NCBI RefSeq assembly: GCF_000427365.1
Contig: NZ_KE386488.1
Coordinates: 620,001 to 684,000 of the forward strand
Direction: 5' to 3'
Length of the DNA: 64,000 nt
DNA from: Rikenella microfusus DSM 15922
Lineage (GTDB): Bacteria; Bacteroidota; Bacteroidia; Bacteroidales; Rikenellaceae
Below are positions 1 to 8,810 of this stretch, piece by piece (the stretch's first letter is position 1; each line of letters begins with the position of its first letter). The position numbers and the translations under genes are program-made. The notes below the pieces were generated by a model. That model was not told the DNA's origin. It was given only the letters and a program-made list of their open reading frames with translations, and searched no databases.

Positions 1-135
1 GCCGTTTCGTTCGCTTCCCGGCCCCGGAACGAAACGGCCGCGGCGGCATGCGCCGCCGCTGTCGGGATATTGATTTGGGGCAGTCTGCTGCTATACGGGC
101 TTTGGGAAAGCCTCCGCCGTCTGGCAGAACAATGA
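1..135 (+). CDS. C-terminal end of a membrane protein, 5' end outside the window
   Basis: Reading frame 1 is open from the first base to a TGA at 133-135 and gives 44 residues. The last part is a hydrophobic helix (motif AVGILIWGSLLLYGLW) followed by a short charged tail ending RRLAEQ, as in the last transmembrane segment of a transporter or other inner-membrane protein. The gene converges on the minus-strand acetyltransferase, with a 16-bp GC palindrome (143-158) between them. The family cannot be named from this fragment. Confidence 0.55.
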   Translation, partial: AVSFASRPRNETAAAACAAAVGILIWGSLLLYGLWESLRRLAEQ

Positions 136-171
136 CCGGCATCCGCGGCCGGCCGCGGAAACATCGCCGCG

Positions 172-744
172 TCAGTCCGATTCGATCCTGCGCAGGGGCC
201 GGGCCGGTACGCCGCCCGCGACCGTATTCGCCGGTACGTCTTTCGTCACGACCGCCCCGGCCGCTACGACGGCATGATCGCCGATGGTCACTCCGCGCAG
301 GATCGTAGCGTGCGCCCCGATCCATACCCCTTTCCCGAGTACGATCGGCGAGTGGTACAGGTTCTGCCGGTCTGCGGGCCTGAAGCCGTGGTCGAGGGTG
401 GCCATGACCACGCTATGCCCGATCAGACAGCCGTCGCCGATAAAGATGCCGCCCTGGTCCTGAAACTGGCAACAGGAGTTGATAAACACATTCCGCCCTA
501 CATGGATGTTTTTTCCGAAATCGGTATAAAACGGCGGAAAGAGGCGGAACGAAGGGTCTGTCTCGCGGCCCGTTATGCATGAAAACAGCCGGCATATCTC
601 CTCGTCGGTGCGGAACGGGCCGTTGAGTTCGGCCAACAGGCGCCGCGCCTGCCGGCTCTGTTCGCGCATAAAGGCGATCATCTCCTCGCCTTCGAGCGGT
701 TCGCCCGCGGCGATCATCCGTTGAAATTCGTCTATCGTCATCAT
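172..744 (-). CDS. Sugar O-acetyltransferase, maltose/galactoside acetyltransferase type (left-handed beta-helix)
   Basis: This 190-residue protein has the layout of the maltose/galactoside O-acetyltransferase family, which moves acetyl from acetyl-CoA to a sugar hydroxyl in the cytoplasm. An N-terminal helical segment (about 1-60, with the family phrase ELNGPFRTDEE) is followed by hexapeptide repeats (about 75-185) and the conserved ending AGVPA-like motif (GGVPARPLRRI). The candidate catalytic His lies in the segment TLDHGF. Two Met codons stand in tandem at the start, so the start may be 744 or 741. It lies 24 bp downstream of the aldo/keto reductase and is probably in the same transcript. 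The true acceptor is unknown. Confidence 0.88.
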   Translation of the reverse strand: MMTIDEFQRMIAAGEPLEGEEMIAFMREQSRQARRLLAELNGPFRTDEEICRLFSCITGRETDPSFRLFPPFYTDFGKNIHVGRNVFINSCCQFQDQGGIFIGDGCLIGHSVVMATLDHGFRPADRQNLYHSPIVLGKGVWIGAHATILRGVTIGDHAVVAAGAVVTKDVPANTVAGGVPARPLRRIESD

Positions 745-768
745 CGTCTCTTTTTTCTGCGAAAACGG

Positions 769-1641
769 TTATTTTTCCGTGAGAGTAGTCAATACGGGGT
801 TGTCGAGATAGCCGTACACACGGCGTACCTCCGCGCTCCGGCCGAGATCGAGCATGGACGGCACCCCTTTGTCGAGCGTGGCGATACGGGCCATGTCGTC
901 CGTGTCGAGCGCGAAGTCCCAGATAGCCAGGTTTTCGACCATGCGTTCCCGGCGCACTGTTTTGGGGATGACGGCCACTCCGCGCTGCACGTTCCAGCGC
1001 AGGATCACCTGGGGCACGGTCCGGCCGTGTTTTCCGGCGATTTCGTGCAGCAGCGGTTCGGCGAACATGCCCTTCAGCCCCTCGGCGAACGGCGCCCAGC
1101 CTTCGGGTTCCACGCCCAGTCCTCTCATGGCCTCGATCTCCGCCGCGCGTTGGAAATGCGGATGCAGCTCGATCTGGTTCACCATCGGCCGCACCTGCGC
1201 ATTGTAACACAGGTCGAGCAGCCGCGCCTCGTCGAAATTGCACACGCCGACGGCACGGACGCGGCCTTCGGCATACAGCTCTTCCATCGCTCTCCACGCC
1301 CCGTAATAGTCGGCCAGCGGCATGTGGATAAGGTACAGGTCGAGGTAATCGGTCTGCAATTTCCGCAGGCTGCGCTCGAAAGCCTGCCTGGTACGGTCGT
1401 AGCCCATTTCGTGGATATACGCCTTGGTGGTGATGAAAAGCTCCTCCCGCCCGATGCCGCACGTGCGCAGGGCACGCCCTACGGCCTCTTCGTTTCCGTA
1501 GGAACTCGCCGTGTCGATCGACCGGTAACCTGCCGCGACGGCATCGGCCACGACCCGTTCGCATTCCGATTCGGAAATCTGGAACACTCCGAACCCTTCC
1601 ATCGGCATCTCTACGCCGTTGTTCAGCACTTTGTAATCCAT
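769..1641 (-). CDS. Aldo/keto reductase
   Basis: A 290-residue TIM-barrel NAD(P)H oxidoreductase. The catalytic tetrad is visible as Asp43 (SIDTASSY), Tyr48, Lys73 (TTKAY) and His106 (LIHMP), and the C-terminal cofactor-binding phrase VAVIPKTVRRERM is present. I chose the ATG at 1641, which begins MDYKVLNNG, the usual start of the family. An ORF extending to 1677 adds 12 residues with no family resemblance. It stands between the flavodoxin-like reductase and the acetyltransferase on the same strand. The substrate, probably a small aldehyde or ketone, cannot be deduced. Confidence 0.9.
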   Translation of the reverse strand: MDYKVLNNGVEMPMEGFGVFQISESECERVVADAVAAGYRSIDTASSYGNEEAVGRALRTCGIGREELFITTKAYIHEMGYDRTRQAFERSLRKLQTDYLDLYLIHMPLADYYGAWRAMEELYAEGRVRAVGVCNFDEARLLDLCYNAQVRPMVNQIELHPHFQRAAEIEAMRGLGVEPEGWAPFAEGLKGMFAEPLLHEIAGKHGRTVPQVILRWNVQRGVAVIPKTVRRERMVENLAIWDFALDTDDMARIATLDKGVPSMLDLGRSAEVRRVYGYLDNPVLTTLTEK

Positions 1642-1914
1642 ATGGTTTCGGTAATTATATACTATTTTGCACGGCATCAGTGCCCCTTACGACGACGAAA
1701 ACTCCCGGTCGGTGCGCCCGCGGCACCGCCGGGCCGACAGCGGGCAATTACCGCCAGGCAGGTTCGGCATACCCAAGCATGAATCAGGCTTTTATGGCTC
1801 GGAAACGACGAACCTGCCGTTCTCCCGCAGATACCCGGACGGTCGCTGCGCGGCTCCGGGAGACACGTTCCGCCGTAGGCGGCTATCCTCCTCCGAGATC
1901 CGTCTTTTCCCGCA

Positions 1915-2529
1915 TCACCGGATGAAACTCGTCCGTACCGCCTCTTCCCTTTCCGGAGCCGGTTCTCCGCCGTTTTTCAGGTTTTTCAGCATCCATACCA
2001 TATTGCGGCCCAGCGTGCGCATGGTCTGGAGGCCCTCCGCATCCAGCGCGGCCTCTCCCGGCAGACGGCCGTGCACGCTGTTCCAGTATTGCGACGGCAC
2101 CACAGGCATATCGTTGATGGTAAAATACTTGTTCAGCCGGTCGAACGCCGCGCTCGCACCTCCCCGCCGGCAGACGACCACGGCTGCCGCAGGTTTGTGC
2201 CTCAACAGCCGCGACGAAGAGTAGAACAGCCGGTCGAGCAGCGCGCACAACGAGCCGTTCGGCCCGGCATAATAGACCGGAGAACCGACCACGATACCGT
2301 CCGCTGCGGCCAGTTTTTCCCGGATAGTGCGGTACGGCCCGTCGTCGAACACGCAGCGGCCCAGTTCGGCGCAGCGATTGCAGGCGATACAGCCCTGTAT
2401 CGCTTTTGTCCCGATGGGGACAATCTCCGTTTCCGCTCCGCCTGCCCGCAACGCGCCGGCCACCTCCGACAGAGCGATGTGCGTATTCCCTTCCTTTCGG
2501 GGGCTTCCGTTAATCAACAAAACTTTCAT
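1915..2529 (-). CDS. Flavodoxin-like NAD(P)H-dependent FMN reductase / iron-sulfur flavoprotein family
   Basis: 204 residues with the FMN phosphate-binding start MKVLLINGSPRKEGNT and the flavodoxin-fold phrase VGSPVYYAGPNG around residue 100. Cysteines 47, 50, 53 and 59 (CIACNRCAELGRC) match the cluster-binding pattern seen in iron-sulfur flavoproteins and related multimeric flavodoxin WrbA-like proteins, so it may carry an Fe-S cluster beside FMN. It overlaps the upstream acyltransferase by 20 bp, which suggests translational coupling. A role in electron transfer or reduction of quinones or similar compounds is inferred from the family. Confidence 0.85.
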   Translation of the reverse strand: MKVLLINGSPRKEGNTHIALSEVAGALRAGGAETEIVPIGTKAIQGCIACNRCAELGRCVFDDGPYRTIREKLAAADGIVVGSPVYYAGPNGSLCALLDRLFYSSSRLLRHKPAAAVVVCRRGGASAAFDRLNKYFTINDMPVVPSQYWNSVHGRLPGEAALDAEGLQTMRTLGRNMVWMLKNLKNGGEPAPEREEAVRTSFIR

Positions 2530-3286
2530 CGTTTCCGTTTTTCATATATTCGTTGATGGTACGTCCGTCCCACCGCACGCCGGTACGGACGACCCGGGCC
2601 GGAGCGCCGACTACGAGCCGGTTGCTTTCCTCGAAACTCCGGGTCACGATACTGCCCCAGCCTATGACATTGTCGCGCCCGATGCGCACATTCTTGCCGA
2701 TCTTCACGTCTTTGCCCACCCACACGTGTTCGCCGATTTCGATATAGTACGGACGGTTCGTCGGATTGCCCTCCATGTCCGTAATGGTATGCGCATCCGT
2801 GCACCAGATGTCCACGCCCCAGCTGATCATCGTGTCGCGGCCGACGGCTATGCGCGAACCGTCCTCCTGGAGGTAGATCACGGCGCCGCAAACGACGACG
2901 TGCTCGCCGATCTCCATCCGGCAGCCGTTCGCCCCGCGCGGGGCATTCATCCAGCTGTCGAACGGCGTACCGATGACCAGATGCAGGCCGAACATGCCCC
3001 AACCGGGATTGTAACAGACGGTCAACGCTTTACCCACTTCCATTTCGTTGTTGTCTCCGACGATGAGGATGTTGAAAGCGATGTTTTTCAGCAATGCCAC
3101 CGCCTCTTCTTCCGAACCGAAATGCAGGTCCACCCGGTTGCCGTTACCCTCTATCCGGATATTGGAAGCGTTCACTATCTCCTGCCATGCCATCGCGCTG
3201 CCGTCCAGACAGGCTATCTTTTCGTCTCCGGGAAAATGCAATACGATTTCGTTTCCCATCCCTGTAATCTTCTCCATGGTAATCAA
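2510..3286 (-). CDS. Acyltransferase with left-handed beta-helix repeats
   Basis: 258 residues. The first ~110 residues form an unrecognised beta-rich segment containing the phrase IRIEGNGNRVDLHFGS. The rest has hexapeptide repeats (IGEHVVVCGAVI, IGEHVWVGKDVKIGKNV, IGRDNVIGWGS) ending with VVGAPARVVR, typical of CysE/LpxA-type trimeric acyltransferases such as polysaccharide O-acetyltransferases. His in the segment CTDAHTI is the likely catalytic base. Start codons at 3286, 3277 and 3259 are all possible. It lies 48 bp after the secreted hydrolase and overlaps the reductase gene. The substrate is unknown. Confidence 0.8.
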   Translation of the reverse strand: MITMEKITGMGNEIVLHFPGDEKIACLDGSAMAWQEIVNASNIRIEGNGNRVDLHFGSEEEAVALLKNIAFNILIVGDNNEMEVGKALTVCYNPGWGMFGLHLVIGTPFDSWMNAPRGANGCRMEIGEHVVVCGAVIYLQEDGSRIAVGRDTMISWGVDIWCTDAHTITDMEGNPTNRPYYIEIGEHVWVGKDVKIGKNVRIGRDNVIGWGSIVTRSFEESNRLVVGAPARVVRTGVRWDGRTINEYMKNGNDESFVD

Positions 3287-3334
3287 TGGTTCTTTATCTC
3301 TGCCGGATTCCGTGTTCCGCGGGCCGGCACCGGT

Positions 3335-4348
3335 TTATTTCAGGTACTCGCGGAAAAAACTTTCGATCCTGTCGAACGGAATTTTCTCCCGGTTGTCGTA
3401 GAGGTCGGTGTGGTTGGCGCCGGGAACGATCAGCAACTCCTTGTTGTCGCCTTTCAGCTTTTTGAAAGCGTCTTCGCCGAAGTACCGGGAGTGGGCTTTC
3501 TCGCCGTGCACCACCAGTACCGCGCTGCGAATCTCGTCGCTGTAAGCGAGAATGGACGTATTGAGCAGCGAAAGCGCCGAGGTCTTGTTCCAGCCGCCGT
3601 TGGAGTTGAGCGAACGGGGATGGTAGCCGCGCGGGGTCTTGTAATAATCGTAGTAATCTTTCACGAACTGAGGCGCGTCGGCAGGCAGCGGATCGACCAC
3701 ACCGCCGGCCAGGGCGCAGGTTCCGCTGCGGAAGTCCTCGGTACGTTGCGCGTTGAGCTGACGGCGCAGCTCGTAGCGGGCGTCGGCGTCCATCGAATCG
3801 AAATAGCCGTTGGCCGTTACGCGATGCATATCGTACATGGTCGAAGCCACGGTCGCCTTGACGCGGGTGTCGATGGCCGCCGCATTGAGCGCCAGGCCGC
3901 CCCAGCCGCAGATGCCGAGAATACCGATCCGTTCGGGATCGACGTCTTCGCGGGTAGAGAGAAAATCGACCGCCGCGCCGAAATCTTCGGTATTGATGTC
4001 GGGCGAAGCCACATAACGGGGTTCGCCGCCGCTCTCGCCGGTAAACGACGGATCGAAAGCGAGGGTCAGGAACCCGCGTTCGGCCAGCGTCTGGGCGTAG
4101 AGGCCCGAAGCCTGTTCCTTGACGGCGCCGAACGGACCGCTCACGGCTACGGCAGGCAGCCGACCGCCGGCGTTTTTCGGTTTGTACATGTCGGCCGCCA
4201 GCGTAATACCGAACCGGTTGGTGAAACGTACTTTTTCGACGGTTACCCGGTCGCTCGGAGCGAAGGTCTTGTCGTTTTCCTGTGCATGTGTCGTATTCAT
4301 GGCAATCGGAATTAATAAGGATGTGATGAGTGTGATGATTTTTATCAT
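3335..4348 (-). CDS. Exported alpha/beta hydrolase, dienelactone-hydrolase-like
   Basis: 337 residues with a signal peptide (about 1-22, ending THAQ), so it probably works in the periplasm. The alpha/beta-hydrolase fold is shown by the nucleophile elbow GICGWG. The nucleophile position is Cys147 rather than Ser, as in dienelactone hydrolases and a group of YcjY-like proteins. A late HGE segment (VVHGEKAHS) follows, and His in GANHTDLYD is the catalytic His. It is the first gene of the probable operon running to 172. The natural ester or lactone substrate is not evident. Confidence 0.85.
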   Translation of the reverse strand: MIKIITLITSLLIPIAMNTTHAQENDKTFAPSDRVTVEKVRFTNRFGITLAADMYKPKNAGGRLPAVAVSGPFGAVKEQASGLYAQTLAERGFLTLAFDPSFTGESGGEPRYVASPDINTEDFGAAVDFLSTREDVDPERIGILGICGWGGLALNAAAIDTRVKATVASTMYDMHRVTANGYFDSMDADARYELRRQLNAQRTEDFRSGTCALAGGVVDPLPADAPQFVKDYYDYYKTPRGYHPRSLNSNGGWNKTSALSLLNTSILAYSDEIRSAVLVVHGEKAHSRYFGEDAFKKLKGDNKELLIVPGANHTDLYDNREKIPFDRIESFFREYLK

Positions 4349-5204
4349 AATATTTCCAGTTTGATTTCCGGTGGTTTTCAGGCCCGTGCGACCTGAGTAT
4401 CATATACCCGCGCGGTTAAAATAAATTTCCGCCGGCGGGGGAATATTACTTTAACCCTACAGTTAAAATGCTTTCCTCCTTCGGCTTTGCGCCCACCCCC
4501 CGAAGCGGCGTAGCCGCTTGGGCGCGAAAGCCGGCGATTCTGAAGAATCGCATAACCTACAAACCGTAGGTTAAAATTAAAGTTCCGCGTAGCGGCCAGC
4601 CCGGAGCCACCCCCGGCGAAGGGCTGCAACACTCGCGAAGCTCGGTCTTGCCCTCGCTGGCTCCGGGCGATAACATATAAATTTAACCGTACGATTAATC
4701 GTCTGGTTGTTTATAAAGGGCGCAACCTGCGGGGACCGGAAACGAGCTTTGCGAGTGAGCGGGCCTCCGCTTCGGGAGGCTGCGGCCCGCGCGACCGAAA
4801 GGTCGCAAAGCATATCCATGTCATATTATCGGCTTTGCACCCATTTTCCGAAACGGTTCCGCAGCCTTCCATGCGGATACCGCTCGTACTACGCGGCCGT
4901 CCGGCGCCGGGAAACCACGATCCGGCTTGGGGGCAAACCCCATACAGCCAGGGTTCCGCCCTTATCCGTATGCAAAGATAGAGCAACCCGGCCCCGCTTT
5001 TTGTAGCCGGATTACGGATATAATAACCCCGATTACAGATTCATAACCGGAGAACGACTCCCGCCGACCTCATCGATGGCCCCTCGACGGCCCCGCCGAC
5101 ACGCCCGCGGACGGCTTCGGCAGAGGAGCCGAACGGCGGAAGATACGGGGAACGGCGGCGCGGCGCCCTTTGCCGCGCCCGATGGAAAAGTAGGAAATTA
5201 AACG
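4349..5204. other. Long non-coding interval with a cluster of hairpins
   Basis: No credible gene is present. The interval holds many inverted repeats: TTAACCCTACAGTTAA (4451-4466), AAGCGGC/GCCGCTT (4503-4519), an 8-bp stem at 4534-4551, AACCTAC/GTAGGTT (4554-4572), a 70-nt hairpin with 11-bp perfect arms (4599-4609 and 4658-4668), the palindrome ACGATTAATCGT (4691-4702), GCCTCC/GGAGGC (4763-4780) and a GAAA-tetraloop hairpin GCGACC-GAAA-GGTCGC (4791-4806). AT-rich TTAACC-like dyads recur at roughly 100-130 bp spacing and separate the GC-rich hairpins. A TATCTTTG box on the minus strand near 4977-4984 could start a long leader for the hydrolase gene. Confidence 0.6.
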
Positions 5205-5212
5205 TAACTTTG
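5205..5212 (+). promoter_or_regulatory. Putative -7 box of ychF
   Basis: TAACTTTG matches the Bacteroidetes -7 consensus TAnnTTTG and lies 22 bp before the ychF ATG. I do not see a matching -33 TTTG at the right distance, so this call rests on one box. Confidence 0.45.
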
Positions 5213-5234
5213 CCCCGCAAAAATCCGAAATACC

Positions 5235-6338
5235 ATGGCACTCCAATGCGGCATAGTGGGCCTGCCCAACGTCGGCAAATCCACCCTTTTCAACTGTCTG
5301 TCGAACGCCAAGGCACAGGCGGCCAACTTCCCGTTCTGCACCATCGAACCGAACGTGGGCGTGATCACCGTGCCCGACGAACGGCTCAACCGGCTGGTCG
5401 AAATCGACCGCCCCAAACGGGTGGTGCCCACCACCATCGAAATCGTGGACATCGCCGGGCTGGTCAAAGGAGCGTCGAAAGGCGAAGGCCTCGGCAACAA
5501 ATTCCTGGCCAACATCCGCGAGACGGATGCCATTATACACGTGCTGCGCTGTTTCGAGAACGGGAATATCACCCATGTGGACGGTTCGGTCGATCCGGTA
5601 CGCGACAAAGGGATCATCGACACCGAACTGCAGCTGAAAGACCTCGAAACGGTCGAAAACCGGCTCGGCAAAGTACAGAAACAGGCCCAGAGCGGCGGCG
5701 ACAAGAACGCCAAACGGCTCTATGAAATCCTGGTGCGCTACAAAGAAGCCTTGGAACAAGGCCGCTCGGCGCGTACCGTCGTGCTGGACAACCGGGAGGA
5801 CGAGAAACTGGCGGCCGACCTGTGCCTCCTGACAAGCAAACCGGTGCTCTACGTCTGCAACGTGGACGAAGCGTCGGCCGCGGAGGGGAACGCCCACACG
5901 CGGGCCGTGGCAGAGGCCATCCGGGACGAAGGGGCGCAGATGCTGGTCGTGGCGGCGGCCACCGAAGCGGACATCGCCGAACTGGAGAGCTACGAAGAGC
6001 GGCAGATGTTTCTCGCGGACATCGGGCTGACCGAGTCGGGCGTGTCGCGTCTGATCCGCGCCGCCTACGCCCTGCTGGACCTGGAAACCTACTTCACCAC
6101 CGGGCCGGACGAAACGCGGGCGTGGACCTACGTCAAAGGGACGAAAGCCCCGCAGGCGGCCGGGATCATCCACACGGACTTCGAGCGGGGATTCATCCGC
6201 GCCGAAGTCATCAAATACGCCGATTACGTGGCCTTAGGGTCGGAAAAAGCGTGCCGCGAGGCGGGCAAAATCGGTATCGAAGGCAAAGAATACGTCGTAC
6301 AGGACGGCGACATCATGCACTTCCTGTTCAACGTCTGA
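5235..6338 (+). CDS. ychF: Redox-regulated ATPase YchF (Obg-family P-loop protein)
   Basis: 367 residues, the normal length for YchF/OLA1. The P-loop GLPNVGKST (residues 9-17), the motif NFPFCTIEPN, the switch-II-like DIAGLVKGASKGEGLG, and the C-terminal TGS domain (from about residue 280, with the family phrase GRTWTY-like RAWTYVKGTKAPQAAG and ending DGDIMHFLFNV) are all present. YchF hydrolyses ATP better than GTP and associates with ribosomes, and it is linked to oxidative-stress control. It is transcribed alone and followed at once by a strong terminator. Confidence 0.97.
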   Translation: MALQCGIVGLPNVGKSTLFNCLSNAKAQAANFPFCTIEPNVGVITVPDERLNRLVEIDRPKRVVPTTIEIVDIAGLVKGASKGEGLGNKFLANIRETDAIIHVLRCFENGNITHVDGSVDPVRDKGIIDTELQLKDLETVENRLGKVQKQAQSGGDKNAKRLYEILVRYKEALEQGRSARTVVLDNREDEKLAADLCLLTSKPVLYVCNVDEASAAEGNAHTRAVAEAIRDEGAQMLVVAAATEADIAELESYEERQMFLADIGLTESGVSRLIRAAYALLDLETYFTTGPDETRAWTYVKGTKAPQAAGIIHTDFERGFIRAEVIKYADYVALGSEKACREAGKIGIEGKEYVVQDGDIMHFLFNV

Positions 6339-6380
6339 CGGTCTTTCCCGCGCCCATTTCCGGGCGCAGGCAGACAAACG

Positions 6381-6420
6381 AACGCCCCGTATATCAGTTA
6401 GATATACGGGGCGTTCCGCT
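6381..6420 (+). terminator. Rho-independent terminator of ychF
   Basis: A perfect 15-bp stem (6381-6395 with 6401-6415) and a 5-nt loop AGTTA lie 43 bp after the ychF stop. A short T-containing stretch follows. Confidence 0.85.
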
Positions 6421-6633
6421 TTATTCGGTTTATCGTTCGCTTAAACGTTCGTTATTTTGTTACATTTAACATGCAAATATAGTTATTTTTCAAATACGCG
6501 AAAATATTTTATCAACCTTTTCAATATCAATACCATAACAGTACCGTCCGTAACCGTGTGCCGCGTTCTGTCCTTTCGCGGGAAACGACTGCAGGGAGTG
6601 TCCGTTTAAACGAACCTTTAAACGAACAGTACG
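6421..6633. other. AT-rich leader region of the PL29-domain lipoprotein gene
   Basis: This is a non-coding AT-rich stretch. Just before the ATG there is a tandem 12-bp repeat, GTTTAAACGAAC (6604-6615) then CTTTAAACGAAC (6616-6627). A related TTAAACG core occurs near 6440. No clear two-box promoter was found. Confidence 0.4.
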
Positions 6634-8652
6634 ATGAAGACAAAAAGCTTTACCAAAGGACTCGTCGGATGCGCGTTGCTCGCAGCAAGCCTCGTTACGG
6701 GCTGCAAGGAGTACGACGATACGGGCATCCGAAAAGACATCGCAGACCTTCAGGGCAGGGTCGAATCGCTCGAAGCGTGGTGCGAAACGGCCAAAGGGCA
6801 GATCAGCGCCCTGCAAAGCCTTGTCACGGCCGTCGAAAGCCGGGACTACATCACCGGCGTGGAGCCGGTTACAGAAGCCGGCAAAGAGACCGGTTACGCC
6901 ATCTCGCTCGGAAGCGGCAAGACGTTTACGGTCAAACACGGAACGCAGGGAGATCCGGGCGTGACGCCGCAGATCGGAGTGGCCAAGGACGAGGCGAACC
7001 CGTCCGATGAAAATTACTACTGGACGGTCAAGACGGGAGACGACGAACCGGAGTTCATCGTAGATCCGGCGACGGACGGCAAAATGCCTGTTACGGGCGA
7101 AAAGGGCGATACGCCTGAGCTGAGCGTGGCGGAACACAACGGGCGCCTGTACTGGAAAGTGGGCGAAGATTGGCTGCTCAGCGACGGGGCTAAGGTTCCG
7201 GCCACCGGCGAGCAGGGGGACGCCATCTTCGCCGAGAACGGCGTTGATTACACCACCGACCCGAACAGCGTGACATTCACCCTTGCCGACGGTACGACGT
7301 TCCAGGTGCCTTACGCTTCCACGTTATTGACTATCGTTGCGGACGAAGAAAATGTCAATACGTTTAGCGTAACGAGCACCCTCTTCGAGGAAAGCGGCAA
7401 TGTGGTGGATATCCGCGTGGAAAGCGAAAACGCCGACGGTATGACCATCGCAACCCGCGTCGCCACTACGCGGTGGACGGTGGAAAGCGAGATAAACGGG
7501 GATGTGCTGACCATTACGGCCGACCCGGCCAATGCCGTGGAATTGGGAGAAAAGGCATTGCTGAAAGTAACCGTAAGCGACGCGACCGGCCAGGTTCTGG
7601 CCAGCGGCCGGACTGTGTTCACGAACGCCAGGAAAGACAACGCGATATTGGCCTCCAGTCCGAAGATTCTGGCGAACGCATTAAACAACGATCCGGAAAT
7701 CACTGAAATCAGGCTCGATGACGACCTGGCGCTCGACCAGACTTTGGTCATCGAATTCGGCGACGCAGCACAAAGATCCGTCAGGACGGCACAGACGCTC
7801 GAAAAGACGATCGACCTGAACGGCAAGACGCTGACCGGCCCTAAAAACGGGAGTACCATCCTGTTTATCAATCAGGGCACCGTCACGTTCAAGAACGGAA
7901 CGATCGACATCGCGAACGCCTGGAATCAACACGCCGATATAGGCGTCGGAGTCGATAAAAGCCAAGATAATCCCAAATCCGACGAGGTGGTTTCGAAAGC
8001 GACCGCCAAATTCCACAAGGTAAAACTAAACGCCTGCGTGCTGGTGAGGTACGGCAGTTCGGTCGAAATTACCGATTCGGAAGTCGAAAACCCGCTTTAC
8101 TGCGTAACCACCAACGCCAACGCCTCCAAAGCCGATACCGAGCCGGTTACGGTCAAAATTACCAATACGAAACTGACCGGCGAAACGCCCGTAATGCTCA
8201 ACGTTCCCTCCTCTGTGGAAATAGATAACTGCACGATTACCGGAGGCTGGCAGGGCGTTATGATGCGCGGCGGCACGGCAACCATCAAAAACAGCCGGAT
8301 CTCGCTCCAAGAAGAATTGGCTGCCAATGAAGGCAGCTGGCTGAAAGGCCGGAAAATCAAGGAAAATTGGGGATCAGGAAACGAAATCCCCGTGGCCGGA
8401 ATCACGATGGGCGACAACACCGGTACGGCTTACCAATATCCGACCTCCGTTACGCTGGAGAACACGCAGGTAAGCGGTTACGAAGATTATTGGGCCGTCT
8501 TTGCCGATGCGACCGAAACCTGCACCGTAAACTTCAAGTACAACGAACAATGTACATTCAGCCCGAAGCTCGATCAGGAACAGAGCTTCAAGCAAGGCTT
8601 GAGCGCGGGTAAGTACATCACCGTCAATAATAAGGCTGTAGTAACCGAATAA
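6634..8652 (+). CDS. Surface lipoprotein with PL29-type N-terminal domain (DUF4988-like) and beta-helix C-terminus
   Basis: 672 residues. A lipoprotein signal ends in the lipobox LVTGC (Cys24). Residues about 30-200 match the domain called PL29 family lyase N-terminal or DUF4988: a short heptad region (IRKDIADLQGRVESLEAWC), then phrases such as GYAISLGSGKTFTVKHG and YWKVGEDWLL. A beta-sandwich-like segment follows (about 220-330). From about 370 onward, repeated short strands with Asn/Thr-rich turns (TVTFKNGTIDIAN, VEITDSEVENPLYCV, ATIKNSRISL) look like a right-handed beta-helix. It is probably anchored at the cell surface and binds or acts on a polysaccharide. Enzymatic activity is not shown by the sequence. 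It is monocistronic between two terminators. Confidence 0.8.
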   Translation: MKTKSFTKGLVGCALLAASLVTGCKEYDDTGIRKDIADLQGRVESLEAWCETAKGQISALQSLVTAVESRDYITGVEPVTEAGKETGYAISLGSGKTFTVKHGTQGDPGVTPQIGVAKDEANPSDENYYWTVKTGDDEPEFIVDPATDGKMPVTGEKGDTPELSVAEHNGRLYWKVGEDWLLSDGAKVPATGEQGDAIFAENGVDYTTDPNSVTFTLADGTTFQVPYASTLLTIVADEENVNTFSVTSTLFEESGNVVDIRVESENADGMTIATRVATTRWTVESEINGDVLTITADPANAVELGEKALLKVTVSDATGQVLASGRTVFTNARKDNAILASSPKILANALNNDPEITEIRLDDDLALDQTLVIEFGDAAQRSVRTAQTLEKTIDLNGKTLTGPKNGSTILFINQGTVTFKNGTIDIANAWNQHADIGVGVDKSQDNPKSDEVVSKATAKFHKVKLNACVLVRYGSSVEITDSEVENPLYCVTTNANASKADTEPVTVKITNTKLTGETPVMLNVPSSVEIDNCTITGGWQGVMMRGGTATIKNSRISLQEELAANEGSWLKGRKIKENWGSGNEIPVAGITMGDNTGTAYQYPTSVTLENTQVSGYEDYWAVFADATETCTVNFKYNEQCTFSPKLDQEQSFKQGLSAGKYITVNNKAVVTE

Positions 8653-8697
8653 TCGGGACGCGGGCGCACTGCCCCCCTCCCGGATACGGGAAAACAA

Positions 8698-8736
8698 GGA
8701 AGGCTGCCGAACAAAATTCGGCAGCCTTCCTTTATT
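8698..8736. terminator. Bidirectional terminator between PL29 lipoprotein and GH16 gene
   Basis: A perfect 14-bp stem (8698-8711 with 8717-8730) encloses loop CAAAA. It is followed by TTTATTT on the plus strand and preceded by AAAACAA, so it can serve both converging genes. Confidence 0.85.
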
Positions 8737-8810
8737 TCCATTAGGCGGTTTCAGCGAAACCGGCAGCGGTTTTCCCGGCCGTTATTCCCCTAACGGTATC
8801 GGATCGTACT

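Noticed and set aside
2327-4315. Long plus-strand open frame opposite the hydrolase and acyltransferase genes
   Set aside because: Antisense to genes with recognisable active sites; no domain of its own.
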